This document shows, piece by piece, positions 1 to 7,719 of a stretch of DNA of 55,532 nucleotides (position 1 is the stretch's first letter; each line of letters begins with the position of its first letter). The position numbers and the translations under genes were made by a program. The stretch comes from Clostridium sp. (GTDB lineage Bacteria; Bacillota; Clostridia; Clostridiales; Clostridiaceae). The stretch is taken from the NCBI RefSeq assembly GCF_029267215.1, contig NZ_JARIDH010000029.1:1-55532 (forward strand), given 5' to 3'. The notes beneath the pieces are model-generated. The model worked only from the letters and a program-made list of their open reading frames with translations, was not told the origin of the DNA and did no database searches.

Positions 1-1222
1 TAACTATTACTGATTCACCTGAAGCATCTCCTGCTAAGAATACTTTCTCATTTGAAGATGATTGTAATGTTTCTTTATCACATTCAAATGTAGTGTTTGG
101 TCTTTGAACTAATATATCTTTAGCAAAATCTCCTTCAACACCTTGACCTATAGCAAATACTATTGTATCTACTTCTAATTCGCTTGTAGCTTCATCATCA
201 AATTTTGGAGCAAATCTTCCGTTCTCATCAAACATTGAAAGACATTTCTTTAATGTTACTCCTGAAACTCTTCCATTTTCATCTATATGTATATTTTTTA
301 TAGCTTGAGCGTGATTGAATTTTATTCCTTCTGCTATAGCACCTTCTATTTCATGATTTGATGATGCCATATTATCAAAGCTATCTTCTAAACATATTGA
401 GTAAACTTTCTCAACACCATCTACTCTTAATGAAGTTCTAGCACAGTCCATAGCAACGTCTCCGCCACCTACTACTAATACTACTTTACCAGCTTTTTCT
501 ACGTTTCCAGTTAAAGCTGCTTCTTTTAAGTATCCTGCTGCACTAAATATACCTTCTGCATCAAAATTTTCTAAACTTCTATCAACTCTTCCTTGATGCT
601 TACCTACAGCAACAACTACACTATCAAATTCATTAACAATATCACTAAATTCTTTATCTTTTCCAATTTCACAATTTAATTCAAAGTTAACACCTAATTT
701 ATCTAAGTAGCTTATTTCATGTTCTAATCCTGTTCTTGGTAATCTGTAAGCTGGAATACCAACTCTCATCATACCACCTCTAACTGGTAGTTTTTCGAAT
801 ACAGTAACTTCGCATCCTTCTTTTCTTAAATCTAGAGCTGCTTGTAATCCTGAAGGACCAGCACCTATAACAGCTACTTTTTTACCATTGCTTTCTTTTA
901 TTGAAAGATCCCAATCTTCTTCTTTATCAAAATTATCAGCTGCATATCTTTTTAATGAAGCTATTGCCATTGGACTTTTTCCTTCATTCCATTTACATTG
1001 CTTTTCACATGGATGTGCACATATTCTTCCTAATGTTCCTGGTATAAATAATTTTTCTCTTATAACTTTTATGGCATCTTCGCCTTTTTCTTCTTTTATT
1101 AATCTAACGTACTCTTTAACGTCAGTATGCATTGGACAAGTTGCAACACAAGCTGCTGTTTCTTCCCCCATACAATTTTCAACTATTTTTTCCATATTAG
1201 CTACGATTTCTTTCTTTAACAT
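1..1222 (-). CDS. NAD(P)-dependent glutamate synthase small-subunit-like oxidoreductase (3' end outside window)
   Basis: The minus strand is open from 1222 to the left edge (about 407 codons), so the C-terminus is missing. The N-terminal ~90 residues carry a cysteine-rich two-[4Fe-4S] domain of the dihydropyrimidine-dehydrogenase/GltD type (NCMG, AACVATCPMH, GRICAHPCEKQC). An FAD-binding GAGPSG motif, an NAD(P)-binding VVGGGDVAMD motif and a second FAD contact FLAGDA follow. The family passes electrons between NAD(P)H and iron-sulfur partners; a true glutamate synthase role needs a large subunit, which is not in view. Start: two ATGs lie 6 bases apart; the one at 1222 sits 7 bases from AGGAGG (1230-1235), while the one at 1228 is only 1 base from it. 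Confidence 0.9.
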   Translation of the reverse strand, partial: MLKKEIVANMEKIVENCMGEETAACVATCPMHTDVKEYVRLIKEEKGEDAIKVIREKLFIPGTLGRICAHPCEKQCKWNEGKSPMAIASLKRYAADNFDKEEDWDLSIKESNGKKVAVIGAGPSGLQAALDLRKEGCEVTVFEKLPVRGGMMRVGIPAYRLPRTGLEHEISYLDKLGVNFELNCEIGKDKEFSDIVNEFDSVVVAVGKHQGRVDRSLENFDAEGIFSAAGYLKEAALTGNVEKAGKVVLVVGGGDVAMDCARTSLRVDGVEKVYSICLEDSFDNMASSNHEIEGAIAEGIKFNHAQAIKNIHIDENGRVSGVTLKKCLSMFDENGRFAPKFDDEATSELEVDTIVFAIGQGVEGDFAKDILVQRPNTTFECDKETLQSSSNEKVFLAGDASGESVIV

Positions 1223-1300
1223 TGCCATTCCTCCTATATCGTACTAACTTTCATCTTATGATGCTTTGTTAATTTTTTTTCAATGTCTATATATTAATCA

Positions 1301-1340
1301 AAGGGGTAGAATTTAACAAAAACTAAAACTCTACACCCTT
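1301..1340 (-). terminator. Imperfect hairpin after the EamA transporter gene
   Basis: Arms at 1301-1314 and 1325-1340 form an imperfect stem (AAGGG.GTAGA core). It lies between the stop of the transporter gene and the start of the flavoprotein gene. No clear T-run follows on the minus strand, so it is a weak terminator candidate. Confidence 0.35.
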
Positions 1341-1387
1341 ATTGATTTCAAAATAATTATTTTTTATTATGTATCTTAACTTTTAAA

Positions 1388-2398
1388 TTAAGCTTTTTTC
1401 TTAAATGTTTTTGGATCTATTGCAAATATGAATACACCTAAAACTATTACTATTCCCCAAATTGCTAATGATGGAGTTATTTTATCTCCAAATAATACTG
1501 CACTGAATATTATTGTCCATAATGCTGCTGTACTATTTAATGCAGTACCCATTGCTGCCCCTATTAAATCAACAGCTTTATACCATGAAAGGTAAGTTAT
1601 AGCTCCTAATATAGCAATTCCAGCATATTTAAATACTAATCCTCTTGAAACTATTTGACCAGCTAGTGGATATCCACCTATTATAGGTAATACTATTACT
1701 GTGTATGAAATCATTGATATAAAATATCTTAAACATAAAAATTGTTGAGGTGATGCTTGTATATGATCTTCACCTTTTATATGTTTCATAGCGAATCCTA
1801 TTATAACACCTTCTAATGCCCATCCAAATACAGCTACTACTGCAAATAATATACCTTTGAAAAATGTTGGTGGTACATTTCCTGATGGATTAAATCCTAA
1901 CATGAATGAACCTAATAAACTGATTGCTATTCCGATTATTGCTCTTAATGATAATTTTTCTTTAAGTATGAAATATGATAATATCGCCCCAACTCCTGGG
2001 TAGATAACTGAAATACTTGATGCATATGGTGCTGTAGCATATTTAATTCCTAATAAGTAAGCACTCATTCCTATTGGTGAACCAACTAAAGCTGCGATAG
2101 CTGCTGCTTTACCTTTTTTAGTTTTAAATAATAAATAGAAAACATGTTTAAGTTGTTTACTAAATAATAATACTAATGCAACCCACACGAAACAAAAACT
2201 TTCGTGGAAGAATGCAGTTACTAATGGTGAGAATTCAAAACTTGTAGATGAAACACCCTGTGCTAAAGCAAAAGCTTTATCTGTAAATATTTTATCCATT
2301 CCTACTCTTCCCATTAATACTCCATCAAGTCCCCAAGCAAGACCAACTAAAATACCAAACATAAGACCTTTTTGAAATTTTCCTTTGTTTACTTCCAT
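1388..2398 (-). CDS. DMT-superfamily (EamA) transporter
   Basis: A 336-residue integral membrane protein with about ten hydrophobic helices arranged as two similar halves, as in the EamA/drug-metabolite transporter family (SVIYPGVGAILSYFILKEKL in half one, LNSTAALWTIIFSAVLFGD in half two). It should move a small metabolite across the cytoplasmic membrane; the substrate cannot be read from sequence. The start at 2398 is chosen because AAAGGA lies 8 bases upstream; an in-frame ATG at 2455 has no ribosome site and sits at the predicted transcription start. It is transcribed from a sigma-54 type promoter and diverges from a sigma-54 activator, its probable regulator. Confidence 0.88.
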   Translation of the reverse strand: MEVNKGKFQKGLMFGILVGLAWGLDGVLMGRVGMDKIFTDKAFALAQGVSSTSFEFSPLVTAFFHESFCFVWVALVLLFSKQLKHVFYLLFKTKKGKAAAIAALVGSPIGMSAYLLGIKYATAPYASSISVIYPGVGAILSYFILKEKLSLRAIIGIAISLLGSFMLGFNPSGNVPPTFFKGILFAVVAVFGWALEGVIIGFAMKHIKGEDHIQASPQQFLCLRYFISMISYTVIVLPIIGGYPLAGQIVSRGLVFKYAGIAILGAITYLSWYKAVDLIGAAMGTALNSTAALWTIIFSAVLFGDKITPSLAIWGIVIVLGVFIFAIDPKTFKKKA

Positions 2399-2465
2399 AA
2401 TTACATTCCTTTCTTCTTTGTTAGAAATTTCACTTTCAAATTTTTTTAACCGCAATATTTATTAT

Positions 2466-2481
2466 AGCAATTCCTATGCCA
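2466..2481 (-). promoter_or_regulatory. Sigma-54 (-24/-12) promoter of the EamA transporter
   Basis: The minus strand reads TGGCATAGGAATTGCT from 2481 to 2466. It matches TGGCAC-N5-TTGCW with one change, with the GG (2480-2479) and GC (2468-2467) at the required 10-base separation. Predicted transcription start is near 2455, giving a ~57-base leader. The divergent gene encodes a sigma-54 activator, which supports the call. Confidence 0.88.
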
Positions 2482-2520
2482 AAATCAACACCTTTTCTCC
2501 AAGTATTGAGTTTGTTAAAT

Positions 2521-2553
2521 TTTTGTTTATCAAAATTCTATCTTTTGTACAAA
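2521..2553. promoter_or_regulatory. Candidate upstream activator sites
   Basis: Two inverted repeats lie 40-75 bases upstream of the -24 element: TTTTG-5-CAAAA at 2521-2535 and the 10-bp palindrome TTTGTACAAA at 2544-2553. Position and symmetry fit enhancer sites for the divergent activator, but no binding consensus is known to me. Confidence 0.4.
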
Positions 2554-2703
2554 TTAGTCATTTTTATTATCATTTTAGTGTCATCTTTATTAACATTGTA
2601 TCTTTTTTTAACATTAACTTTTATTCCAAATAATTTATTAATTGCCATATTTTTATCAATTATTCTTTTTAATTTTATATTATAAAGTAATTATGTTAAA
2701 ATT

Positions 2704-2732
2704 AATTCAAAAGAAATTTATTATTTTGAATT
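2704..2732. promoter_or_regulatory. Inverted repeat upstream of the sigma-54 activator gene
   Basis: Perfect 9-bp arms AATTCAAAA (2704-2712) and TTTTGAATT (2724-2732) are separated by 11 bases, about 80 bases before the activator start. It could be an autoregulatory site or a chance feature of AT-rich DNA. Confidence 0.3.
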
Positions 2733-2809
2733 TAATTATTTTAAATTTTAATTTATATATATTATTTTTAAGCATATTACAAACAATAATTAAATAAGGA
2801 GGATACTAT

Positions 2810-4177
2810 ATGAATAAAAATTTAGAAGAATTACTTTTATTTAAAGATATAACTAATAAAATTCCTATAGGACTTTTATTTTTATCTTTTGAAAAAAAAC
2901 TTTCTTTTATAAACGAAAAAGCTAAAACTTTATTATCCCTAAACAATATACCATTAGATGAAATAAATATATTTTCATTATTCCCAAAACTTAGTGAATT
3001 TACAGATGATTATTCATCAACTAAAAAAGTTAAAATAGATAAAATATTATTAACAAAAGATAATAATAAATTCAACGTAGACATATACCCTATTGTTAGA
3101 GATGATTTCTTTACTGGTTGGCTTTTGATAATAAAAGATATAAAGGAAATAATTGATACTGTTAATAAGTACTCTAATACTTATGCAACTTGTACTTTTA
3201 ATGATATTATAGGTGGAAGCACTCAACTTAAAAAAGTTTTAAAAGAAGCTGAACTTATCTCAAAAAGTCCATCAACAGTTTTAATAACTGGAGAAAGCGG
3301 ATGTGGTAAGGAGTTATTAGCTCAATCAATACATAATGAAAGTAATGTTTCAGAAGGACCTTTTGTGGCTCTAAACTGTGGTGCCTTGCCTAAAAACCTA
3401 ATAGAAAGTGAATTATTTGGTTATGAAGATGGTGCCTTTACAGGTTCTAAAAAAGGTGGAAAACCTGGTAAATTTGAATTAGCTGATGGTGGAACTATTT
3501 TCTTAGATGAAATTGGAGAAATGCCAATAGAAATGCAGGTTACTCTTCTTAGGGTTCTTCAAGAAGGTGTAATAACTAGAATAGGTGGAAAAACACAAAT
3601 ACCTGTTAATGTAAGAGTTATAGCTGCTACTAATAAAAATTTGAAAGAAGAAATCAAAAGAGGAACATTTAGAGAGGATTTATATTATAGACTTAATGTC
3701 ATTCCCCTCCACCTTCCTCCTCTTAAAGATAGAATTGGAGATGTTCCTATATTAATTGATTATTTTTTATCACTAAAAAGTAAGAAATTAAATAAACCAA
3801 TACCTCATATTAGCCAAATATTATATAAAAAGATGATTTCTTATTGTTGGCCTGGAAATATAAGAGAACTTGAAAATTGTGTTGAAAACATAGTAAATCT
3901 TAATGGAACAACATCTTATGAAATAAATTTTGATGAATGTCACTGTATGAAAACTGATAATCTTGGTAATCCAATAGAAGCAAGCGTAGCTAATTTAGTA
4001 GAACAACATGAAGAAGAGGATAAAAATGTTGTTAAACCTCTAGTTCTATTAGAAAAAGAAGAAATTGAAAAGGCTCTTTTTATATTTGAAGGAAATATAA
4101 CAAAAGCTGCTACTACTTTAGGAATAAGTAGAAATGCTCTCTATAATAAAATGAAAAGATACGGTATTAAAAATTAA
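2810..4177 (+). CDS. Sigma-54-dependent transcriptional activator with N-terminal PAS-like domain
   Basis: A 455-residue bacterial enhancer-binding protein. Residues ~10-115 look like a PAS-type sensor with no phospho-acceptor receiver domain. Residues ~130-365 are the AAA+ sigma-54 interaction domain, with Walker A GESGCGKE (161-168), the sigma-54 contact loop GAFTGS (208-213; the usual form is GAFTGA) and Walker B GGTIFLDEIGE (~228-237). A Fis-type helix-turn-helix ends the protein (ITKAATTLGISRNALYNKMKRYG). It should open sigma-54 promoters in response to a ligand sensed by the PAS-like domain. The obvious target is the divergent transporter gene at 1388-2398. An AAGGAGG site 7 bases upstream supports the start. 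Confidence 0.92.
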   Translation: MNKNLEELLLFKDITNKIPIGLLFLSFEKKLSFINEKAKTLLSLNNIPLDEINIFSLFPKLSEFTDDYSSTKKVKIDKILLTKDNNKFNVDIYPIVRDDFFTGWLLIIKDIKEIIDTVNKYSNTYATCTFNDIIGGSTQLKKVLKEAELISKSPSTVLITGESGCGKELLAQSIHNESNVSEGPFVALNCGALPKNLIESELFGYEDGAFTGSKKGGKPGKFELADGGTIFLDEIGEMPIEMQVTLLRVLQEGVITRIGGKTQIPVNVRVIAATNKNLKEEIKRGTFREDLYYRLNVIPLHLPPLKDRIGDVPILIDYFLSLKSKKLNKPIPHISQILYKKMISYCWPGNIRELENCVENIVNLNGTTSYEINFDECHCMKTDNLGNPIEASVANLVEQHEEEDKNVVKPLVLLEKEEIEKALFIFEGNITKAATTLGISRNALYNKMKRYGIKN

Positions 4178-4192
4178 ATAAAGAGAAAAAAT

Positions 4193-4226
4193 AAAAAAAG
4201 AGAGGATATTTCTCCTCTCTTTTTTT
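4193..4226. terminator. Bidirectional intrinsic terminator
   Basis: A perfect 14-bp stem (4193-4206 and 4213-4226) with a 6-base loop is flanked by A and T runs on either side. It sits between the converging activator gene (+) and ecfT gene (-) and can terminate both. Confidence 0.92.
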
Positions 4227-4227
4227 A

Positions 4228-5055
4228 CTATATAAATGGGTTATAAAATCTACTTCCATTTTTATAGTTAAACCATAATGAAAGTCCTAATATTATAACA
4301 ACAATTATTATTGATAAGTAATCACCTTTAGTAAATTTTCTTTCACTATACCAAGTTCTCTTTTTATTCTTACCAAAAGCTCTAAGTTCCATTGCAGTAC
4401 TTATGTTTTCTATTCTATCTAAACTTGAAAATATAAGTGGCATTAATATTGAAGACATATTCTTAATTCTTTTAAAAAGCTTTTCTTTTTTAGACATATC
4501 TATCCCTCTTGCCTGTTGTGCAAATGATATATCATGATATTCTCTTTGTATGTCTGGTATATATCTTAATGCAATTGAAACTGAATATGCTATTTTATAA
4601 CTAATTCCAATCTTATTTAAAGATGCTGCAAATTCACTAGGATTTGTAGCTAAAATAAATAAAAGTGCCATTGGAATTACTGATAAGTATTTAAGTGTAA
4701 CATTAAATTCATAGAATAACTGTTCTATGGTTAAAGTGTATGGTCCAATAATATGAAATATATTATGTCTTGTACCATATATACTTACCCCTTGATATGG
4801 AGAAAATATAAATATAGCTATGTCGTTTAAAAGTAAAAAGAATAATATAAAATAAATTATAAAGGAAACTTCTTTAAACTCAATTTTAGAAACCTTAAAT
4901 ATTATTAAACTAAATATAAGCATTCCTAATAATACTCTTGTATCATATGTAAGCATTGCCGCTAAGGTCCAAAGAATAAAGCAAATAAGCTTTGTTGCTC
5001 CAGTAAGTCTGTCAATGGGAGAATCTTTTTTTATATATGTAAGCATTGTATTCAT
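4228..5055 (-). CDS. ecfT: ECF transporter transmembrane (T) component EcfT
   Basis: A 275-residue membrane protein with several hydrophobic helices and the two conserved cytoplasmic coupling motifs of EcfT: ARG at residues 182-184 (QQARGID) and the related LRAFG at 224-228. These helices contact the two ATPase domains and transmit ATP hydrolysis to the substrate-binding S component. The start codon overlaps the stop of the upstream ATPase gene (TAATG, one base shared), so the two are translationally coupled. GGAGG lies 10 bases upstream. Last gene of the S-AA-T operon. Confidence 0.93.
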   Translation of the reverse strand: MNTMLTYIKKDSPIDRLTGATKLICFILWTLAAMLTYDTRVLLGMLIFSLIIFKVSKIEFKEVSFIIYFILFFLLLNDIAIFIFSPYQGVSIYGTRHNIFHIIGPYTLTIEQLFYEFNVTLKYLSVIPMALLFILATNPSEFAASLNKIGISYKIAYSVSIALRYIPDIQREYHDISFAQQARGIDMSKKEKLFKRIKNMSSILMPLIFSSLDRIENISTAMELRAFGKNKKRTWYSERKFTKGDYLSIIIVVIILGLSLWFNYKNGSRFYNPFI

Positions 5056-6761
5056 TATTTTCTTACCTCCCTATCATAACAAATAAATTTATGTACAAAA
5101 TCCTTTGGATTTTCTATTCCTATTTTTAAAGCTAATTCATATAAAGATGTTTCTCTTAAACTAGCTTTTTTTATAACTTCCTTATCTGTAAGAATTTCAG
5201 CTGAAGTTGTGTCTGCAATTTTCTCTCCCTCTGAAATTACAACTGCCTTATCTGTATATTCAAGCATTAAGTGCATATCATGAGTTATTAAAATAATAGT
5301 GACTCCTCTTTTATTAAGTTCAAGTAAGAATTCCATTATCTCATTATAATGCTTATAATCTTGTCCTGCAGTTGGCTCATCAAGAATTATAACTTTAGGA
5401 TTTAAAGCTAGTATTGAAGCTATTGTTACTCTCTTTTTTTGCCCAAAGCTAAGAGCTGATATTGGCCAATTTCTATAAGGATATAAACCGCAAATTTTTA
5501 AGGTTTCAATTACTCTTTCCTTAATTTTTTCCTCATCCATTCCTCTTACCTTTAATCCTAAAGCAACCTCATCAAATATCATTGTTTTAGAAATCATTTG
5601 ATTTGGATTTTGAAGAACAACACCTATTTCTTCTCCTCTTTCTTTTATGGTTTTTCCTTCTAAACTCTTTCCTTCAAAAAGAATCTCTCCCTTTGTTTCC
5701 TTAAAGAAACCACATAAAAGTTTTGAAATAGTAGATTTACCAGCACCATTTCTTCCAACTATACTTATTATTTCGCCTTCATTAACCTTAAAGTTTATAT
5801 CTTTTAATATTTCCTTCTTCTTATCGTAAGAAAAATGTATGTTCTTAAATTCTAATAAAGTATTTTTTTCTTTTTCCTTTTTATTATCTTTAAGACTTTC
5901 ATACCAACATTTTAATTTTTCACCATTATCTTTAAGTTTTAATTTATCAATATGTTCTAAACACATTTCTTCATTTAATTCATATCCACTGTATTTAAGT
6001 GCTGTAACATAAAGAGGCTCTCTTATTCCACACTTCTTTAATAGATTTGAAGATAATAATTTGTTAGGAGTAGTATCTTCTATTATTTCTCCTTCACTCA
6101 TTAATATTATTCTATCAACATCTGAAGTTAAAACTTCCTCTAATCTATGTTCAATTACAATAACTGTTTTCTTCTCATGTTTTTGAATTCTATCAATAAG
6201 TTCTATAGAAGCTTTTCCTGCCGCGGGGTCTAAACTTGCTAAAGGCTCATCAAATAAAAGTACATCAACATCATCAACTATTGTACCTGCAAGAGTAACC
6301 CTTTGCTTTTGTCCACCAGACAAACTATATGGTGCTATATCTAATCTATTTTCTATTCCTACTATTTTAGATACTTCACGAACCTTAGAAATCATATCTT
6401 CTTGTGAAATACAGTTATTTTCTAATTTAAATGCAATATCTTCCCCAACTGTTAATCCAATAAACTGACTATCTGGATCTTGTAAAACAGTTCCAACCAT
6501 TTTAGAAATTTCAAACACACTTAAATCTCTTGTTTCTTGTCCTTTTATTTTTAAACTTCCACTTATTTCAATATCTGTCGAAAAAGGAATTAATCCATTT
6601 ATACAATTTGCTAAAGTACTTTTTCCTGAACCTGATGGTCCAACTATAAGAACCTTCTCCCCCTCATAAATAGTTAAATTTATATTATTTAAAGTTGGTT
6701 TTTCCTGAACTTTATAATGGGCAGTAAAATCTTTAAACTCTATTATTGCTTTTCTTTCCAT
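5055..6761 (-). CDS. ECF transporter ATPase with two fused ABC domains
   Basis: A 568-residue protein that joins two complete ATP-binding cassettes, equivalent to EcfA1 plus EcfA2. First domain: Walker A GPSGSGKS (41-48), Q-loop LQDPDSQF, signature LSGGQ (147-151), Walker B LLFDEP (168-173). Second domain: Walker A GRNGAGKS, Q-loop LQNPNQM, signature LSFGQ, Walker B IILDEP. The fused form is typical of dedicated ECF systems of the YkoD type. The start at 6761 is favoured by AAGGAG 6 bases upstream; an in-frame ATG nine codons earlier lacks such a site. It energises uptake with the adjacent T and S components. Confidence 0.93.
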   Translation of the reverse strand: MERKAIIEFKDFTAHYKVQEKPTLNNINLTIYEGEKVLIVGPSGSGKSTLANCINGLIPFSTDIEISGSLKIKGQETRDLSVFEISKMVGTVLQDPDSQFIGLTVGEDIAFKLENNCISQEDMISKVREVSKIVGIENRLDIAPYSLSGGQKQRVTLAGTIVDDVDVLLFDEPLASLDPAAGKASIELIDRIQKHEKKTVIVIEHRLEEVLTSDVDRIILMSEGEIIEDTTPNKLLSSNLLKKCGIREPLYVTALKYSGYELNEEMCLEHIDKLKLKDNGEKLKCWYESLKDNKKEKEKNTLLEFKNIHFSYDKKKEILKDINFKVNEGEIISIVGRNGAGKSTISKLLCGFFKETKGEILFEGKSLEGKTIKERGEEIGVVLQNPNQMISKTMIFDEVALGLKVRGMDEEKIKERVIETLKICGLYPYRNWPISALSFGQKKRVTIASILALNPKVIILDEPTAGQDYKHYNEIMEFLLELNKRGVTIILITHDMHLMLEYTDKAVVISEGEKIADTTSAEILTDKEVIKKASLRETSLYELALKIGIENPKDFVHKFICYDREVRK

Positions 6762-6795
6762 ATCAATCTCCTTGTACAAATTAATCAATAGGACT

Positions 6796-6835
6796 AATAA
6801 AAAGGTTGTCTGAAAACTCTATTTCCGACAACCTT
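6796..6835 (-). terminator. Intra-operon hairpin terminator/attenuator between S and ATPase genes
   Basis: Perfect 9-bp arms AAGGTTGTC (6802-6810) and GACAACCTT (6827-6835) are followed on the minus strand by TTTTTATT. It lies in the 82-base gap between the S component stop and the ATPase start. It probably lowers downstream transcription relative to the S gene. Confidence 0.75.
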
Positions 6836-6843
6836 ATGTACTC

Positions 6844-7401
6844 CTAATACTCTTTTCTTAGGCTACCTTTTTGTATTCTTGTTTTAGCATAATTCGCTAT
6901 TAAAATAGTTCCTAAAACTCCAACAGTAACCATATTAGAAATCCCACCTATTGCCCCTTGTAAATAAACCTTATTTGCTGGTTCTGAATAAATTAAGATA
7001 TCCAATGTAGGTGCTATAAAAAACCAAGCTACAGAATTAGCTATTATCTGAATTAAATTAAATATTATAATTTGCTTTAATTTAAAAATACCTTGATCTA
7101 TTTTTATAAATCTAGCCCCTAATCCAATTATTAATCCAACTATCCCAGAAGCAAAAACCCAGCTTATCCAAGGTGAACCAAAGAACACAATATCCTTTAA
7201 TGCGTGTCCTATGAATCCTATTAAAAACCCAGCTAAAGGTCCATATAATAAAGCCATTAATGCTAAAAACGCATAAGCAGTCTCTATATTAGTATTTGGA
7301 ATACCAGTTGGTAATGAACCAAATCTACCTAATATCATAAAAACTGCAGCTCCTATACCTATAGCCACAATTGTTTTAATTGATAGTTTATTTCTTCTCA
7401 T
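6844..7401 (-). CDS. ECF transporter S component, UPF0397 family
   Basis: A 185-residue membrane protein with about five to six hydrophobic helices, resembling the UPF0397/ECF S-component family ([21 protein letters not shown] start, then [20 protein letters not shown]). S components bind the substrate, usually a vitamin or metal, and dock on the T/ATPase module encoded immediately downstream. The ligand of this member is not determined by sequence, and the 'riboflavin' label some databases use is weak. Start supported by GGAG 8 bases upstream. A strong sigma-A promoter precedes it. Confidence 0.88.
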   Translation of the reverse strand: MRRNKLSIKTIVAIGIGAAVFMILGRFGSLPTGIPNTNIETAYAFLALMALLYGPLAGFLIGFIGHALKDIVFFGSPWISWVFASGIVGLIIGLGARFIKIDQGIFKLKQIIIFNLIQIIANSVAWFFIAPTLDILIYSEPANKVYLQGAIGGISNMVTVGVLGTILIANYAKTRIQKGSLRKEY

Positions 7402-7448
7402 TTGTTCATCTCCATATTAGAAAAATCTATCTTTATATATTTAAATTT

Positions 7449-7472
7449 TTGATTAAATATTAATTTAATCAA
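7449..7472. promoter_or_regulatory. Perfect inverted repeat in the ECF operon leader
   Basis: Ten-base arms TTGATTAAAT and ATTTAATCAA are separated by 4 bases, 28-51 bases downstream of the -10 element and before the S-component start. It could be a repressor operator or a leader hairpin. It does not match a riboswitch class I recognise. Confidence 0.45.
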
Positions 7473-7499
7473 GTTAATAAACACAATTTCACATATTCA

Positions 7500-7528
7500 A
7501 CTATAAAGTTTATTAAGATAATTGTCAA
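7500..7528 (-). promoter_or_regulatory. Sigma-A promoter of the ECF operon
   Basis: On the minus strand TTGACA (7528-7523) and TATAGT (7505-7500) are separated by exactly 17 bases. Predicted start is near 7493, giving a ~90-base leader to the S-component gene. Confidence 0.82.
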
Positions 7529-7611
7529 TATTAATGGAAAACATAAGAAAGTGAATAGGTATATAAAAATTACTTTTTAATCATCTAATTTACATAATTA
7601 GAAACAAATAT

Positions 7612-7659
7612 AAGAACCAATAAATAGCCTTTAAAAAATAAAACTATTTATTGGTTCTT
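7612..7659. terminator. Long hairpin terminator after the pullulanase gene
   Basis: Perfect 16-bp arms at 7612-7627 and 7644-7659 lie just after the pullulanase stop. The T-run is better on the plus side than on the minus side, but the only gene ending here is the minus-strand pullulanase. Confidence 0.75.
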
Positions 7660-7719
7660 TTCTAAATTCTTATCTTTTTTAATTAAAATATAATTAAGAT
7701 ATTTTTTCTTAAATAGATA

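Noticed and set aside
888-1247. 119-residue plus-strand frame
   Set aside because: It lies antisense to the flavoprotein gene, which has clear iron-sulfur and FAD motifs and a good ribosome site.
2385-2685. Two plus-strand frames of 69-82 residues
   Set aside because: They are low-complexity, AT-driven frames covering the sigma-54 promoter region, without ribosome sites.
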